Positions 18,913 to 27,961 are shown, numbered from the stretch's first letter. The stretch is 64,000 nt of DNA from an uncultured Sphingomonas sp. (GCF_934560975.1 NZ_CAKTFO010000011.1:1-64000); one strand, 5' to 3'. The notes: generated by a model from the sequence alone, not told the origin. Numbers and translations: made by a program.

Positions 18913-20085
18913 GCCGCTTTTGCCCTCTTTGCCGAAGGGGCGTTGCGCCTCCAGCTGGCGGATGATGACGGCCGCGATCCGGGCTTCGTCCGCCGCGGTA
19001 TAGTGACGGTCGCACCCGCGCCGTTCCAGGCGTAGATTGGGGATGACGAGCGCGATCGGCTGCGCAAAGCCCGCCGCTCTTGCCGCATCCTCGGTCCCAC
19101 GGCGCAATGCCGCCAGCAGCGCCTGTGTGCCGGGCGTGTTGCCGGCGGCATCGGGCAGAACGATGGCCAGGCGCGACCGCGGCGCGCGTTGCCGCAGGTC
19201 CACCGTCAGCGCGAAAAAGGCGCGGAGATAGTCCGTCCCCAGCGCCTCGATGCTGGACCATGGCTCGGCCGGCCGCAATGGCGACACGAAGTCCGCGATC
19301 AGCGACACCACATACAGCTGCGGCCGCCATCAGGCATCATGGTAGGCCGGCCCCACTCCGGCATGCAGCGTCGGATAGATTGCGGTCATCGCCTGACCGG
19401 GCAGGCTTCCCGCATAATTGCGGACCAGACCGCGCCCAGATCGCGCATTGACCTGATAATCGGCGCCGAAATACGCGGCAGTCAGCGCCGGATAGGCGGC
19501 CGGCGTGTCCGCGCGGCGATACGCCTGGGAGCCGACGCAAGATATGGTGTCGGACCGCATGCCGTAGCCGGTCATGCTGGAATCGCCGATGAACTCGATC
19601 TGCCGTGCACGCCGCTTGGCCGGCAGCGGACGGGCATCGCGCGGCACGAAGAAGCCGTCGAAACGACCGACCGCGCGGTCGCTCTCGCTCACTTTCTCCA
19701 GCCGCACATGATGCGTGGCCGTTGGCAGCCCGGAAATGACGATGTCGGCGGCTGGCCCGGCGGCAAGCCCGATTGCCGGCGCGGCGTCGATCAGCAGCCG
19801 GTAATCCACCTCCGCATCTTCCAGCCGAAACGCCAGCCGGTCGCCGCGAAACGCCGCCTCGAAATAGATGCCGGGCCAGCGATAGCGATAGGCCTGCCTG
19901 GCAGGCCCGGCCGGCACGATCTCGACCCGGCCGCCGACATGCACCGGCAGCGGCCGCATGGTCCGGTCGATGGCGGCGCCAGGCGCCTGCCGCGTGACCG
20001 TTTGCGCCCGAACCGGCAGAGCTGCCGCCAGCAAGGTGCAGGCAAGGACGCACCGTGATTGAACGATCCAGTCAATCATTGTCAT
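18907..20085 (-). pseudogene. CE2-type SGNH/GDSL esterase interrupted by an in-frame TGA
   Basis: One reading frame split by a single TGA at 19330-19332. The upstream part (251 residues) has a signal peptide ending VRAQ, a jelly-roll region, SGNH block I (EFIGDSSMTGYG, Ser about 169) and the Gly block NARSGRGLVRNY. After the stop the same frame continues WRPQLYVVSL and runs to GCDRHYTAADEARIA, corresponding to the C-terminal Asp-x-x-His block. Removing TGA restores DAWRPQL. Block III, normally Gly-Thr-Asn-Asp, is degraded to LIADFVSPL. The protein would have been a secreted deacetylase of carbohydrates. I read it as a decaying pseudogene; readthrough or a sequencing error is the alternative. 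Confidence 0.75.
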
Positions 20086-20219
20086 GGCGAACCCTTATTG
20101 GATCAACCACCGCGCCGCTGCCAGAGGAGGGCATGTACCGTAGCGTAGCGTTCGTTCCTGTGCTTGCCGCGTGTCCCAGTGGCCGCTCTTGCCGGTCCCC
20201 CGCCGGCGTCGGGGCCGCT

Positions 20220-20247
20220 CCCCTCGGGTTCAAGCCAACCCGAGGGG
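20220..20247. repeat. perfect 11-bp inverted repeat, possible terminator
   Basis: CCCCTCGGGTT (20220-20230) and AACCCGAGGGG (20237-20247) form a strong hairpin with a six-base loop. On the plus strand it is followed by CACCCCCCTTTTT. It lies in the 284-base gap between the galE 3' end and the esterase pseudogene start. The T-run is on the plus-strand side, which does not suit galE, so the role is unclear. The rest of the gap holds nothing I can identify. Confidence 0.45.
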
Positions 20248-20369
20248 CACCCCCCTTTTTCCTGTCGCCACGGATCGGCTGACCGATATGCGACCCGATC
20301 CGGCGCAATGGGTGTCGCGCATGGTGCACGCCTGCCTGAAAGCGGGGGATCGGCTTACCTGCGGTCCAC

Positions 20370-21398
20370 TTACCCGCTGGTTGCGCCGCTTTCGCGCAGG
20401 TCGTGCAGCTTCCTTTCCCACGCCAGCGCATCCTCCACGATCACCGCCAGATCGTCGCGCCGGGCCCGCCAGGGCAAGGTCGCCAGAATCCGCTGATTGT
20501 CCGCCACCAGCTGGTCGGGATCGCCGGCCCGCCGCGCCTCCATCGTGCGCGTCACCGCCTGGTTGGTGACGCGATCCACCGCATCCAGCACCTCCAGCAC
20601 CGAAAAGCCGCGTCCATAGCCGCAATTCATGGTCAGGCTCTCGTCGGGATGCGCCACCAGATAGTCCAAAGCGTGGACATGCGCCTCCGCCAGGTCGCTG
20701 ACGTGGATGTAATCGCGCACCCCGGTGCCGTCGGCGGTGGCATAATCGGTGCCGTAGACGGCAACGCTCTCCCGCCGGCCGGTCGCCGCCTCGACCGCGA
20801 CCTTGATCAGGTGCGTGGCGCCGGTCGTGGACTGGCCCGCGCGGCCCTGCGGATCGGCGCCCGCCACGTTGAAGTAGCGGAGCGCGCAGACGTTGAGGGG
20901 GTGGGCGGCGGCCACGTCCTTCAGCATGATTTCGGTCATCAGCTTGGACATGCCGTAGGGATTGATCGGCTGCTTCGCCGCATCCTCCGAAATTGGCACC
21001 TGATCGGGGATGCCATAGGTCGCGGCCGTCGAGGAAAAGATGAAGTGGCGCACGCCGCCCGCCACCGCCGCCTCGATCAGGGCACGGCTGGCGACCGTAT
21101 TGTTGCGATAATATTTGAGCGGATCGGTCACGCTTTCCGGCACCACGACCGATCCCGCAAAGTGCATGATCGCGCCGACTTTGTGCTTGGCGATGATGGC
21201 GGTCATCGTCTCCGTCTGGCCCACGTCCGCCTCGACGAAAGTGGCGGCGTCCGGAACCGCCCAGCGGAAGCCGGTGACCAGATTGTCGACCACCACCACC
21301 GGCCAGCCCGCATCCAGCAGGGCGAGCACGGCATGGCTGCCGATATAGCCGGCACCGCCGGTGACGAGGACGGGAAAGGGTTTGGGCTCGATGCTCAT
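20370..21398 (-). CDS. galE: UDP-glucose 4-epimerase
   Basis: Extended short-chain dehydrogenase interconverting UDP-glucose and UDP-galactose. It has 342 residues from ATG 21398, just before the beta strand. The NAD motif is VLVTGGAGYIGSHAVLALLD. The catalytic Ser/Tyr/Lys lie in FSSTAATYG and PYGMSKLMTEIML, and the sugar-binding ALRYFNVAGADP is present. Upstream ATGs at 21410 and 21437 are less likely because 21437 falls inside a hairpin. Product would feed glycan synthesis, perhaps the membrane glycosylation cluster at 43-50 kb. Confidence 0.94.
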   Translation of the reverse strand: MSIEPKPFPVLVTGGAGYIGSHAVLALLDAGWPVVVVDNLVTGFRWAVPDAATFVEADVGQTETMTAIIAKHKVGAIMHFAGSVVVPESVTDPLKYYRNNTVASRALIEAAVAGGVRHFIFSSTAATYGIPDQVPISEDAAKQPINPYGMSKLMTEIMLKDVAAAHPLNVCALRYFNVAGADPQGRAGQSTTGATHLIKVAVEAATGRRESVAVYGTDYATADGTGVRDYIHVSDLAEAHVHALDYLVAHPDESLTMNCGYGRGFSVLEVLDAVDRVTNQAVTRTMEARRAGDPDQLVADNQRILATLPWRARRDDLAVIVEDALAWERKLHDLRESGATSG

Positions 21399-21430
21399 GC
21401 CCACCGACATGCCGCAAAGCGCGCCAAGAG

Positions 21431-21466
21431 AAAACATCCCTCGTCGGTGTAGCGCCGGCGAGGGAT
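21431..21466 (-). terminator. stem-loop with T-run upstream of galE
   Basis: Minus-strand ATCCCTCGCCGG / CCGACGAGGGAT pairs (21436-21466, one mismatch) and is followed by GTTTTC (21431-21434 as T). It sits between wrbA and galE and probably isolates the two. It could also act as an operator because it ends 32 bases from the chosen galE start. Confidence 0.45.
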
Positions 21467-21472
21467 GCGAAA

Positions 21473-21501
21473 CGGCCGGACCTAGAGGGGGCGTCCGGCC
21501 G
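21473..21501 (-). terminator. wrbA 3' hairpin
   Basis: Perfect 9-bp stem CGGCCGGAC / GTCCGGCCG with an 11-base loop, 12 bases after the wrbA stop and followed on the minus strand by TTTC. It appears to be the first of two tandem hairpins ending the pirin-wrbA transcript. The T-run is short. Confidence 0.45.
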
Positions 21502-21512
21502 AAAGGGCTGGA

Positions 21513-22112
21513 TCAGCCGAACAGCTTGTTCGCGATTTCCGCCACATGCTTGCCCTGGAAACGCGCGCCGGCGAGTTCGACCGCGCTCGGCTGGCGACTG
21601 CCGTCGCCGTCGGCGATGGTGGTCGCGCCATACGGGCTGCCGCCCTTGACCTCGTCCACGCCCATCTGCCCCTGGAAGCTGTAAGGCAGGCCTACCACCA
21701 CCATGCCGAAGTGCAGCAGGTTGGTGATGGCGGAGAACAAGGTCGTTTCCTGCCCGCCATGCTGGCTGGCGGTGGAGGTAAAGGCGGCGCCGACCTTGCC
21801 GTTCAGCGCACCCTTGGCCCACAGCCCGCCGGTCTGGTCCAGGAAGGCCGACATCTGGCTGGGCAGGCGACCGTAGCGGGTGGGAACGCCGAGGATGATG
21901 GCGTCATAGTCGGCCAGCTCATTGGGCGTGGCAACCGGCGCCGCCTGGTCGAGCTTGAAATGCGCGGCCTTGGCCACCTCCTCCGGCGCGGTTTCGGGCA
22001 CGCGCTTGATCGTCGCCTCCGCGCCGGCTTCGCGCACGCCTTCGGCCACGGCCTCCGCCAGCTGCTCGACGTGGCCGTAGGAGGAATAATAGAGGACCAG
22101 AACCTTGCTCAT
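21513..22112 (-). CDS. wrbA: NAD(P)H:quinone oxidoreductase, WrbA type
   Basis: Flavodoxin-like FMN protein of 199 residues that reduces quinones by two electrons, avoiding semiquinone radicals. Typical features are VLVLYYSSYGHVEQLAEAV (FMN phosphate loop), GVPTRYGRLPSQM, and FTSTASQHGGQETTL. GGGAGA precedes the ATG. It lies 23 bases after the pirin gene, so the two form an operon, with a divergent LysR regulator beyond. Confidence 0.94.
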   Translation of the reverse strand: MSKVLVLYYSSYGHVEQLAEAVAEGVREAGAEATIKRVPETAPEEVAKAAHFKLDQAAPVATPNELADYDAIILGVPTRYGRLPSQMSAFLDQTGGLWAKGALNGKVGAAFTSTASQHGGQETTLFSAITNLLHFGMVVVGLPYSFQGQMGVDEVKGGSPYGATTIADGDGSRQPSAVELAGARFQGKHVAEIANKLFG

Positions 22113-22135
22113 CGTCAGTCTCCCAGTGGATATGT

Positions 22136-22834
22136 TCAGGCGGCGTCGACCATCACCAGTTCGCTATCATCCAGCGCGGTGACCGACAGGATTTCCGCGT
22201 TGCTGATGGCGATGCCGTCACGGGCGTTGGCGGCCGTTCCGTTGATCTCGATCCGGCCGGTTGCCGGAACCAGATAGGCATGGCGATCCTGCCCCAGCGC
22301 ATATTCGGTCGTTTCGCCCTTCTTCAGCGTCGCGCCGAGCACGCGGGCCGGCGTGCGGATCGGCAGCGCATCCCAATCCTCGGCAAAGCCGGAGGCGAGG
22401 GTCACGAACCGCCCGGACCGGTCGTTCTTGGGGAACGGCCGGGCACCCCAGCTCGGTCGGCCGCCGCGTTCGGTTGGCATGATCCAGATCTGGAAGATGC
22501 GGGTGGTCACATCCTCCAGATTATATTCGGCATGGGCGATGCCGCTGCCGGCCGACATGACCTGCACGTCGCCTGCCTCGGTCCGGCCCTTGTTGCCCAG
22601 ATTGTCCTGGTGCGTGATCGCGCCTTCGCGGACATAGGTAATGATCTCCATGTCCGAATGAGGGTGCGGCGGAAAGCCGCTCTTGGGCGCGATCGCATCG
22701 TCGTTCCAGACGCGCAGGCTGCCCCAGTTCACCCGCGCCGGATCATGGTAGCCCGCAAAGGAGAAATGATGGTGCGCGTCGAGCCAGCCATGATCGGCCG
22801 CACCCAGGGTTTCAAACGGACGAACCTCGATCAT
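22136..22834 (-). CDS. pirin family protein (YhaK-like bicupin)
   Basis: 232 residues from ATG 22834 behind GGAGA. The N-terminal cupin carries the metal ligands in FPPHPHSDMEIITYVREG and SAGSGIAHAE, matching pirin/YhaK proteins. Some members act as quercetinases or redox sensors. It is first in a pirin-wrbA operon, with both products plausibly linked to quinone or flavonoid stress. It is divergent from lysR across 110 AT-rich bases that likely hold the regulator's binding site. Confidence 0.88.
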   Translation of the reverse strand: MIEVRPFETLGAADHGWLDAHHHFSFAGYHDPARVNWGSLRVWNDDAIAPKSGFPPHPHSDMEIITYVREGAITHQDNLGNKGRTEAGDVQVMSAGSGIAHAEYNLEDVTTRIFQIWIMPTERGGRPSWGARPFPKNDRSGRFVTLASGFAEDWDALPIRTPARVLGATLKKGETTEYALGQDRHAYLVPATGRIEINGTAANARDGIAISNAEILSVTALDDSELVMVDAA

Positions 22835-22944
22835 CTCGTATCTCCGCGCCGTGGTCAGAAGCCCGGCGCCCAAGTGGAAGATAATTGACCTGACGGCCCA
22901 GAAAATAGAATTGATGGCAAGACACCGGTGACAGGATGTGCACG

Positions 22945-23859
22945 ATGCCGCTGCCTGATTTCGACGCATGGGCGATCTTCGCCAAGATCGCGCAGACCGG
23001 CTCCTTCGCGCGGGCGGCGTCCGAACTGCGCCTGTCCAAGCCGACCGTGTCCAAGGCGGTGACGCGCCTGGAGCAGCGGCTGGGCGCGCCCCTGCTCCAC
23101 CGCACCTCGCGCCGGCTGTCCTTGACCGAAACCGGCAAGGCCGCGCTCGCCCGCGCCAGCCGCATCCTGGCGGAGGGGGAAGCGGCGGAGGCGGAGGCGT
23201 GCGACCAGGCCGATCATCCGCGCGGGCTGGTCCGCATCGCCGCGCCCATGTCGTTCGGGGTCGACCATCTCGCGCCGGCCCTGCCCGACTTCCTGGCGCT
23301 GTACCCCGAAGTGGACCTGGACCTCCAGCTGTCCGACAGCCTGGTCGACCTGATCGGGGACGGGTTCGACATGGCGCTCCGCATCTCGGCCTTGTCCGAT
23401 TCCAGCCTGCGGGCGCGGCGGCTGGTGTCGATCCGCGTGCCGATGGTGGCCGCGCCATCCTATCTGGATCGCCATGGCCGGCCACGCCATCCGCGCGACC
23501 TCGCGGCACACAAGACCATGGTCTATACCGGCGTGTCCAACCCCGATCTGTGGCGCCTGCACCATGCGGAGGAGGGCGAATATGCGGTTCCCCTGCGCGG
23601 CCGTATCCGCAGCAACAACGGGGAGGTGTTCCTGGCCTCCGTCTGTGCCGGCCACGGCATCGCCATGCTGCCCGACTTCTTCGTATGGCGCGACCTTGCC
23701 GCCGGGCGACTGGAGCAGGTGCTGCCGGATTGGTCGCCCAGCCCGATCGCGCTCAACCTGATCACGCCGCCTACCGCGTTGCGGCCGGCGCGCGTGCGGG
23801 TGCTGATCGATTATCTCGCCAAGCGGTTCGCCAGGGCGCCCTGGGCTTTGGAGAGTTGA
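22945..23859 (+). CDS. LysR family transcriptional regulator
   Basis: 304 residues. I prefer ATG 22945 to the in-frame ATG 22936, because ACAGGA (22931-22936) is then correctly spaced. The N-terminal helix-turn-helix is DAWAIFAKIAQTGSFARAAS with KPTVSKAVTRLEQRLG. The rest is a periplasmic-binding-protein-like effector domain (LVRIAAPMSFGVDHL...). Divergent from pirin-wrbA, which it presumably regulates together with itself; effector unknown. This arrangement recurs in proteobacteria. Confidence 0.87.
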   Translation: MPLPDFDAWAIFAKIAQTGSFARAASELRLSKPTVSKAVTRLEQRLGAPLLHRTSRRLSLTETGKAALARASRILAEGEAAEAEACDQADHPRGLVRIAAPMSFGVDHLAPALPDFLALYPEVDLDLQLSDSLVDLIGDGFDMALRISALSDSSLRARRLVSIRVPMVAAPSYLDRHGRPRHPRDLAAHKTMVYTGVSNPDLWRLHHAEEGEYAVPLRGRIRSNNGEVFLASVCAGHGIAMLPDFFVWRDLAAGRLEQVLPDWSPSPIALNLITPPTALRPARVRVLIDYLAKRFARAPWALES

Positions 23860-23891
23860 CCCGGGAAGCAGGCGGGGAGAAAGCGCGGACC

Positions 23892-26024
23892 ATGGCCGAA
23901 CTGACCGAAGCGGATGCCGCCGCCGAACTCGCCCGCCTTGCGGCCGAGATCGCTTACCATAATCGCCTGTATCACGATCGGGACGCGCCGGAGATTGCGG
24001 ACGCGGACTATGATGCGCTGGTCCGCCGCAATGCCGAGATGGAGGCGCTGTTCCCGCATATGGTGCAGGCGGACAGCCCATCCGCCAAGGTCGGTGCCAC
24101 GCCGACGGGTCCGCTGGCCAAGGTGCGCCACGCGCGGCCGATGCTGAGCCTCGACAATGCCTTTTCCGACGAGGAGGTGGTGGAATTCGTGGAGCGGGTC
24201 CGCCGCTTCCTGCGCCTGGATGCGGACGAGCCGGTGGTGCTGACGGCCGAGCCCAAGATTGACGGCCTGTCCTGCTCGCTCCGCTACCAGGGCGGTCGGC
24301 TGGTGCAGGCGGCGACGCGCGGCGACGGGGCGATCGGCGAGGATGTGACACCCAACGTCGCGCATGTGGTGGGCATACCCCAGACCTTGGCCGCCGACGC
24401 GCCCGACATCTTCGAGGTGCGTGGCGAGGTTTACATGACCAAGGCCGACTTCGCCGCGCTGAACCAGCGCCTGCTGGACGAGTCCGGCGATCCTGCCAAG
24501 GCGCGCCAGTTCGCCAATCCGCGCAACGCCGCCGCCGGATCACTGCGTCAGAAGGACGCCGCGGTCACCGCCACGCGCCCGTTGCGCTTCCTGGTCCATG
24601 GCTGGGGCGAGACGACGGCTTTGCCCGGCACCACCCAGACCCGGGTGATGGACGCGCTGGAAGCTTGGGGCTTTCCGGGTTCGGGCTTGCGGATGGCGGG
24701 CGACGCCGCCACGGCGCTGGGCCAGTATCGCGCGATCGAGGCGCAACGTGCGGACCTGCCCTACGACATTGACGGGGTGGTGTATAAGCTCGACCGGCTC
24801 GACTGGCAGGAGCGGCTGGGCCAGGTCGGTCGCGCGCCGCGCTGGGCGATCGCGCACAAATTCCCGGCGCAGCGCGCACAGACTACCTTGCGCGCTATCG
24901 ACATTCAGGTCGGGCGTACCGGCAAGCTCACCCCCGTCGCGCGGCTGGAGCCGGTGACGGTGGGCGGCGTGGTGGTGACCAACGCCACCCTGCACAATGC
25001 CGACGAGATCGAGCGTCTCGGCCTGCGCCCGGGCGACCGCGTGCTGCTGCAGCGGGCGGGCGACGTGATCCCGCAGATCGTGGAAAACCTGACGCCCGAC
25101 GAACCGCGCGACGCCTGGACCTTTCCCACCATCTGCCCGCCCGAGGCCGGCGGCTGCGGATCGGCCGTGGAACGCGGGCCGGGCGAGGTCGATTATCGCT
25201 GCACCGGCGGGCTGATCTGCCCGGCGCAGCGGGTCGAGCGGCTGCGCCACTTCGTCTCGCGTCACGCCCTCGACATCGAAGGCCTGGGCCTGGTCCATAT
25301 CGAGAGCTTCTTCCGTGACGGCCTGATCGCCCAGCCGGCCGACATCTTCCGCATGACCAGGGACGACCTGCTCGGGCGAGAACGCTGGGCCGACGCATCC
25401 GCCACCAACCTGATCGCCGCGATCGATGCGCGGCGCGCGCCGCCGCTCGACCGATTCCTGTTCGCGCTCGGCATCCGCCATGTGGGGGAGATCACCGCGC
25501 GCGATCTCGCCCGGCGTTATTCCACCTGGGACGCCTTCCGGGCGATGATCGACCGCGCGCTGGTGGTTCGGTCCGGCCTCCAGCCGGCGCTCGGCGAAAG
25601 CGAGGAGAAGTTCGTCGCGCGCCAGGCGAAGGAACTGGCGGCGGCGGTGGAAACGCCCGGCATCGGTCCCGAAGTCGCGCTGGCGCTGGTCGACTTCTTT
25701 GCCGAACCGCACAATCAGGATGTGGTGCGCGCTTTGTTCGACGCCGGCGTCCGTCCCGCCGCCGTGATCCACGAAACCCGCGCGTCGCAGGTCAGCGGCA
25801 AGATCGTGGTGTTCACCGGCACGCTGGAAACGATGAGCCGCGACGAGGCCAAGGCACAGGCGGAGGCATTGGGTGCGCGCGTCTCGGGCTCCGTCTCCGC
25901 CAAGACCAACCTGGTGGTGGCCGGTCCGGGCGCCGGCTCCAAGGAGAAGAAAGCGCGCGAGTTGGGGGTCGAGGTGATCGACGAAGCGGGCTGGCAGGCG
26001 ATTGTGAACGGTGCTCGACCCTGA
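23892..26024 (+). CDS. ligA: NAD-dependent DNA ligase
   Basis: Essential replicative and repair ligase, 710 residues. The adenylation-domain Lys122 lies in the KxDG motif (AEPKIDGLSCSLRYQGG). The OB fold (VGRTGKLTPVARLEPV), the four-Cys zinc finger (CPPEAGGCG...CTGGLICPAQR), helix-hairpin-helix repeats, and a C-terminal BRCT domain (GKIVVFTGTLETMSRDEAKA) follow in order. The GGGGAGA sequence lies rather far upstream of the ATG, but no better start is visible. Confidence 0.97.
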   Translation: MAELTEADAAAELARLAAEIAYHNRLYHDRDAPEIADADYDALVRRNAEMEALFPHMVQADSPSAKVGATPTGPLAKVRHARPMLSLDNAFSDEEVVEFVERVRRFLRLDADEPVVLTAEPKIDGLSCSLRYQGGRLVQAATRGDGAIGEDVTPNVAHVVGIPQTLAADAPDIFEVRGEVYMTKADFAALNQRLLDESGDPAKARQFANPRNAAAGSLRQKDAAVTATRPLRFLVHGWGETTALPGTTQTRVMDALEAWGFPGSGLRMAGDAATALGQYRAIEAQRADLPYDIDGVVYKLDRLDWQERLGQVGRAPRWAIAHKFPAQRAQTTLRAIDIQVGRTGKLTPVARLEPVTVGGVVVTNATLHNADEIERLGLRPGDRVLLQRAGDVIPQIVENLTPDEPRDAWTFPTICPPEAGGCGSAVERGPGEVDYRCTGGLICPAQRVERLRHFVSRHALDIEGLGLVHIESFFRDGLIAQPADIFRMTRDDLLGRERWADASATNLIAAIDARRAPPLDRFLFALGIRHVGEITARDLARRYSTWDAFRAMIDRALVVRSGLQPALGESEEKFVARQAKELAAAVETPGIGPEVALALVDFFAEPHNQDVVRALFDAGVRPAAVIHETRASQVSGKIVVFTGTLETMSRDEAKAQAEALGARVSGSVSAKTNLVVAGPGAGSKEKKARELGVEVIDEAGWQAIVNGARP

Positions 26025-26085
26025 CGTTCAGCGGCGATGCAGGGCATTTCGCCGATGTCTCCGTCTATCAAACAGGAGGTACTTC

Positions 26086-26784
26086 ATGAAATCGCTGCTG
26101 CCCATTGCCCTGATTGCCGTTGCCGCTCCTGCTTATGCGGCCGAGATCAACACCACGCCGATTGCCGGCACCCTGCTGGAGCTATCGGCGGAAGGCACCG
26201 CCACCCGCGTGCCCGACATGGCCGTGGTCGGCGCGGGCGTGGTGACGCAGGCGGGCAAGGCCGATGCGGCGCTGTCCGCCAACGCCCAGCGCATGACCGC
26301 GACGGTCGCCGCGCTGAAGGCGGCGGGCATCCCCGCGCGCGACATCCAGACTCAGTCGATCAGCCTGCAGCCGCAATATCGCTATGGCGAGAACCAGCCG
26401 CCGGTGCTGACCGGCTATCAGGCGAGCAATCGGGTGTCGGTGACGCTGCGCGACGTCGCTCGCACCGGTGCGGTGATCGATGCTCTGGTGGCGGCCGGCG
26501 CCAACCAGATCGACGGGCCCAACCTGACGATCGACAAGCCGGAAACCGCGCTGGACGAGGCGTGCGGCAAGGCGCTGGCTACGGCGCGGGCGCGGGCGGA
26601 GCTGTATGCAAAGGGCGCCGGCCTGTCCGTGCGGCGGATCGTGCGCATTGCCGAAAGCGAGCAGGCAGGGCCGCCCGTTCGGCCGCTGGCGATGAGCGCG
26701 ATGCGCAAGGCGGAAGCGACACCGATCGAGGCGGGCGAGCAGGAATTGTCCGTCACGCTGAACGTCACGTTCGAACTCGGCTGA
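26086..26784 (+). CDS. SIMPL (DUF541) domain periplasmic protein
   Basis: 232 residues from ATG 26086 with an ideal AGGAGG (26074-26079). A signal peptide is cleaved after PAYA. The mature part has the DUF541/SIMPL pattern: VRVSxxG-like beta strands, ALSANAQRMTATVAALKAAG, then DIQTQSISLQPQY and YQASNRVSVTLRD. Members include the periplasmic oxidative-stress protein YggE; the precise function is unknown. It is followed by a bidirectional terminator. Confidence 0.85.
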   Translation: MKSLLPIALIAVAAPAYAAEINTTPIAGTLLELSAEGTATRVPDMAVVGAGVVTQAGKADAALSANAQRMTATVAALKAAGIPARDIQTQSISLQPQYRYGENQPPVLTGYQASNRVSVTLRDVARTGAVIDALVAAGANQIDGPNLTIDKPETALDEACGKALATARARAELYAKGAGLSVRRIVRIAESEQAGPPVRPLAMSAMRKAEATPIEAGEQELSVTLNVTFELG

Positions 26785-26794
26785 ACCCCATGCG

Positions 26795-26829
26795 AAAAGG
26801 GCCGCCCCGGAAAGCCGGGACGGCCCTTT
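26795..26829. terminator. bidirectional intrinsic terminator
   Basis: AAAAGGGCCGCCCCGG (26795-26810), loop AAAG, then CCGGGACGGCCCTTT (26815-26829). The stem is nearly perfect with A and T flanks. It separates the convergent SIMPL and GlsB genes. Confidence 0.88.
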
Positions 26830-26851
26830 CTGCGTGACGAACCCGTCCGTC

Positions 26852-27109
26852 TTAGCGGACGCTGCCGCGACGGAAGAGATTGACGATCGCGAGCAGGATG
26901 ATCGCACCCACCAGCGACGTCAGGAACGTGTAAACCGACAGGCCCGAATTGTTGATCGTGCCGCCCGAGAAGATCAGGCCGCCGATGAACGCGCCGATGA
27001 TGCCCACCACGACATTCAGAAGAATGCCCTGCTGCGCGTCGGTGCGCATGATGATGCTGGCCAGCCAGCCCACGACGCCGCCGATAATCAGCCAGAGAAT
27101 GAGTCCCAT
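26852..27109 (-). CDS. GlsB/YeaQ/YmgE family stress-response membrane protein
   Basis: 85 residues with three glycine-rich membrane helices of the transglycosylase-associated family: GLILWLIIGGVVGWLAS, LLNVVVGIIGAFIGGLIF and LTSLVGAIILLAIVNL. It starts at ATG 27109 with AGGAGG correctly spaced. Homologues are induced by envelope or general stress; molecular role unknown. Downstream of and parallel to sciP, but the gap and its own strong ribosome binding site leave transcription open. Confidence 0.88.
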   Translation of the reverse strand: MGLILWLIIGGVVGWLASIIMRTDAQQGILLNVVVGIIGAFIGGLIFSGGTINNSGLSVYTFLTSLVGAIILLAIVNLFRRGSVR

Positions 27110-27212
27110 TTCCGTCCTCCTGTTACACCGCTGTCTGCATAGCGGCGATCGGACGTTGATACGCACCGACAACGATGTTGTTCCGGTCGGCGCGCAACAG
27201 GGGCGCACCGGC

Positions 27213-27512
27213 TCAATACTTCTGCTGGCGTTCGTACAGCGACTTGTAATGCTGGATGCGGGTGACGCGCAGACCGGGCATGCCCGATCGTTCCACCGCG
27301 CGCTTCCAGCAGGCGAACTCCTCCAGGCTGATGCTGTAGCGTTCGCACACCTCGTCAAAGGTCAGCAGCCCCCCGGCCACTGCCGCAACCACCTCCGCCT
27401 TGCGCCGCACGACCCAGCGGGTCGTACCCGGCGGCGGCAGCGAGTCCAGCGTCAATGGTTCCCCAAGCGGCCCAACGACTTGCGCCGGCCGAATCTTCTG
27501 GTTTTCGATCAT
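27213..27512 (-). CDS. sciP: CtrA inhibitor SciP (DUF1153)
   Basis: 99 residues. I choose ATG 27512 rather than 27518 because GAGGA is then nine bases upstream. The core matches SciP: VVGPLGEPLTLDSLPPP, RWVVRRKAEVVAAVAGGLLT, CERYSISLEEFACW, then LRVTRIQHYK. In Caulobacter SciP binds CtrA and blocks its activation of G1-phase promoters. This places a CtrA-type cell-cycle circuit in the organism. Monocistronic here. Confidence 0.88.
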   Translation of the reverse strand: MIENQKIRPAQVVGPLGEPLTLDSLPPPGTTRWVVRRKAEVVAAVAGGLLTFDEVCERYSISLEEFACWKRAVERSGMPGLRVTRIQHYKSLYERQQKY

Positions 27513-27621
27513 TCTCATCCTCGCGCTCGCCCATAGCGGGCACCGGTCCCCCTCATTGCGCCGGGATAGAGGGTGGCATTGAAGGAAGCCTCAAATGCCA
27601 AGGTAAAGATGCTGGTCACTT

Positions 27622-27867
27622 TCACGCATCCCCGTCCGCATCATGCGCCTGCGCCGGGTTGAAGCTGCCATGCAGCCGGGCCTGGTCCACCAGATCGGCA
27701 TCGCCGAACAGGCAGGTCAGTGCTTCCGATGCTTCGGAGCGGCCCTTGGCGCGTTCGCTGGCGGACGCGGTGGGCGTGCTGGCCTGCGCCGCCGCGATGC
27801 TCGCGCGCAGCATGGCATAGTCCGATTTGGCGGGATCCTCCCCGCGCCAGTTCAAGTCGATCTTCAC
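27622..27867 (-). CDS. hypothetical protein
   Basis: 81 residues from a GTG, with an N-terminal beta-like stretch (KIDLNWRGEDP) and Ala/Ser-rich helical middle, no membrane segment and no signal. The ribosome binding site is weak. Composition and position between sciP and mnmA make a real gene plausible, but I recognise no family. Confidence 0.4.
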   Translation of the reverse strand: MKIDLNWRGEDPAKSDYAMLRASIAAAQASTPTASASERAKGRSEASEALTCLFGDADLVDQARLHGSFNPAQAHDADGDA

Positions 27868-27961
27868 GAGGCCGCCACTACGTTCGTTTCGGTTACCATC
27901 CCGTTCACGAGCGCAACCGCATGATCTTTAGGACCGCGCCACGATCGGCTAAGGTGCGGGC

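Noticed and set aside
19330..19332. TGA as selenocysteine or programmed readthrough in the CE2 esterase
   Set aside because: No SECIS-like hairpin seen, no selenocysteine expected in this family, and block III downstream is degraded.
27892..27906. GTTA-N7-GTTC upstream of mnmA as an SOS box
   Set aside because: One mismatch in the essential half-site and mnmA is not an SOS gene; probably chance.
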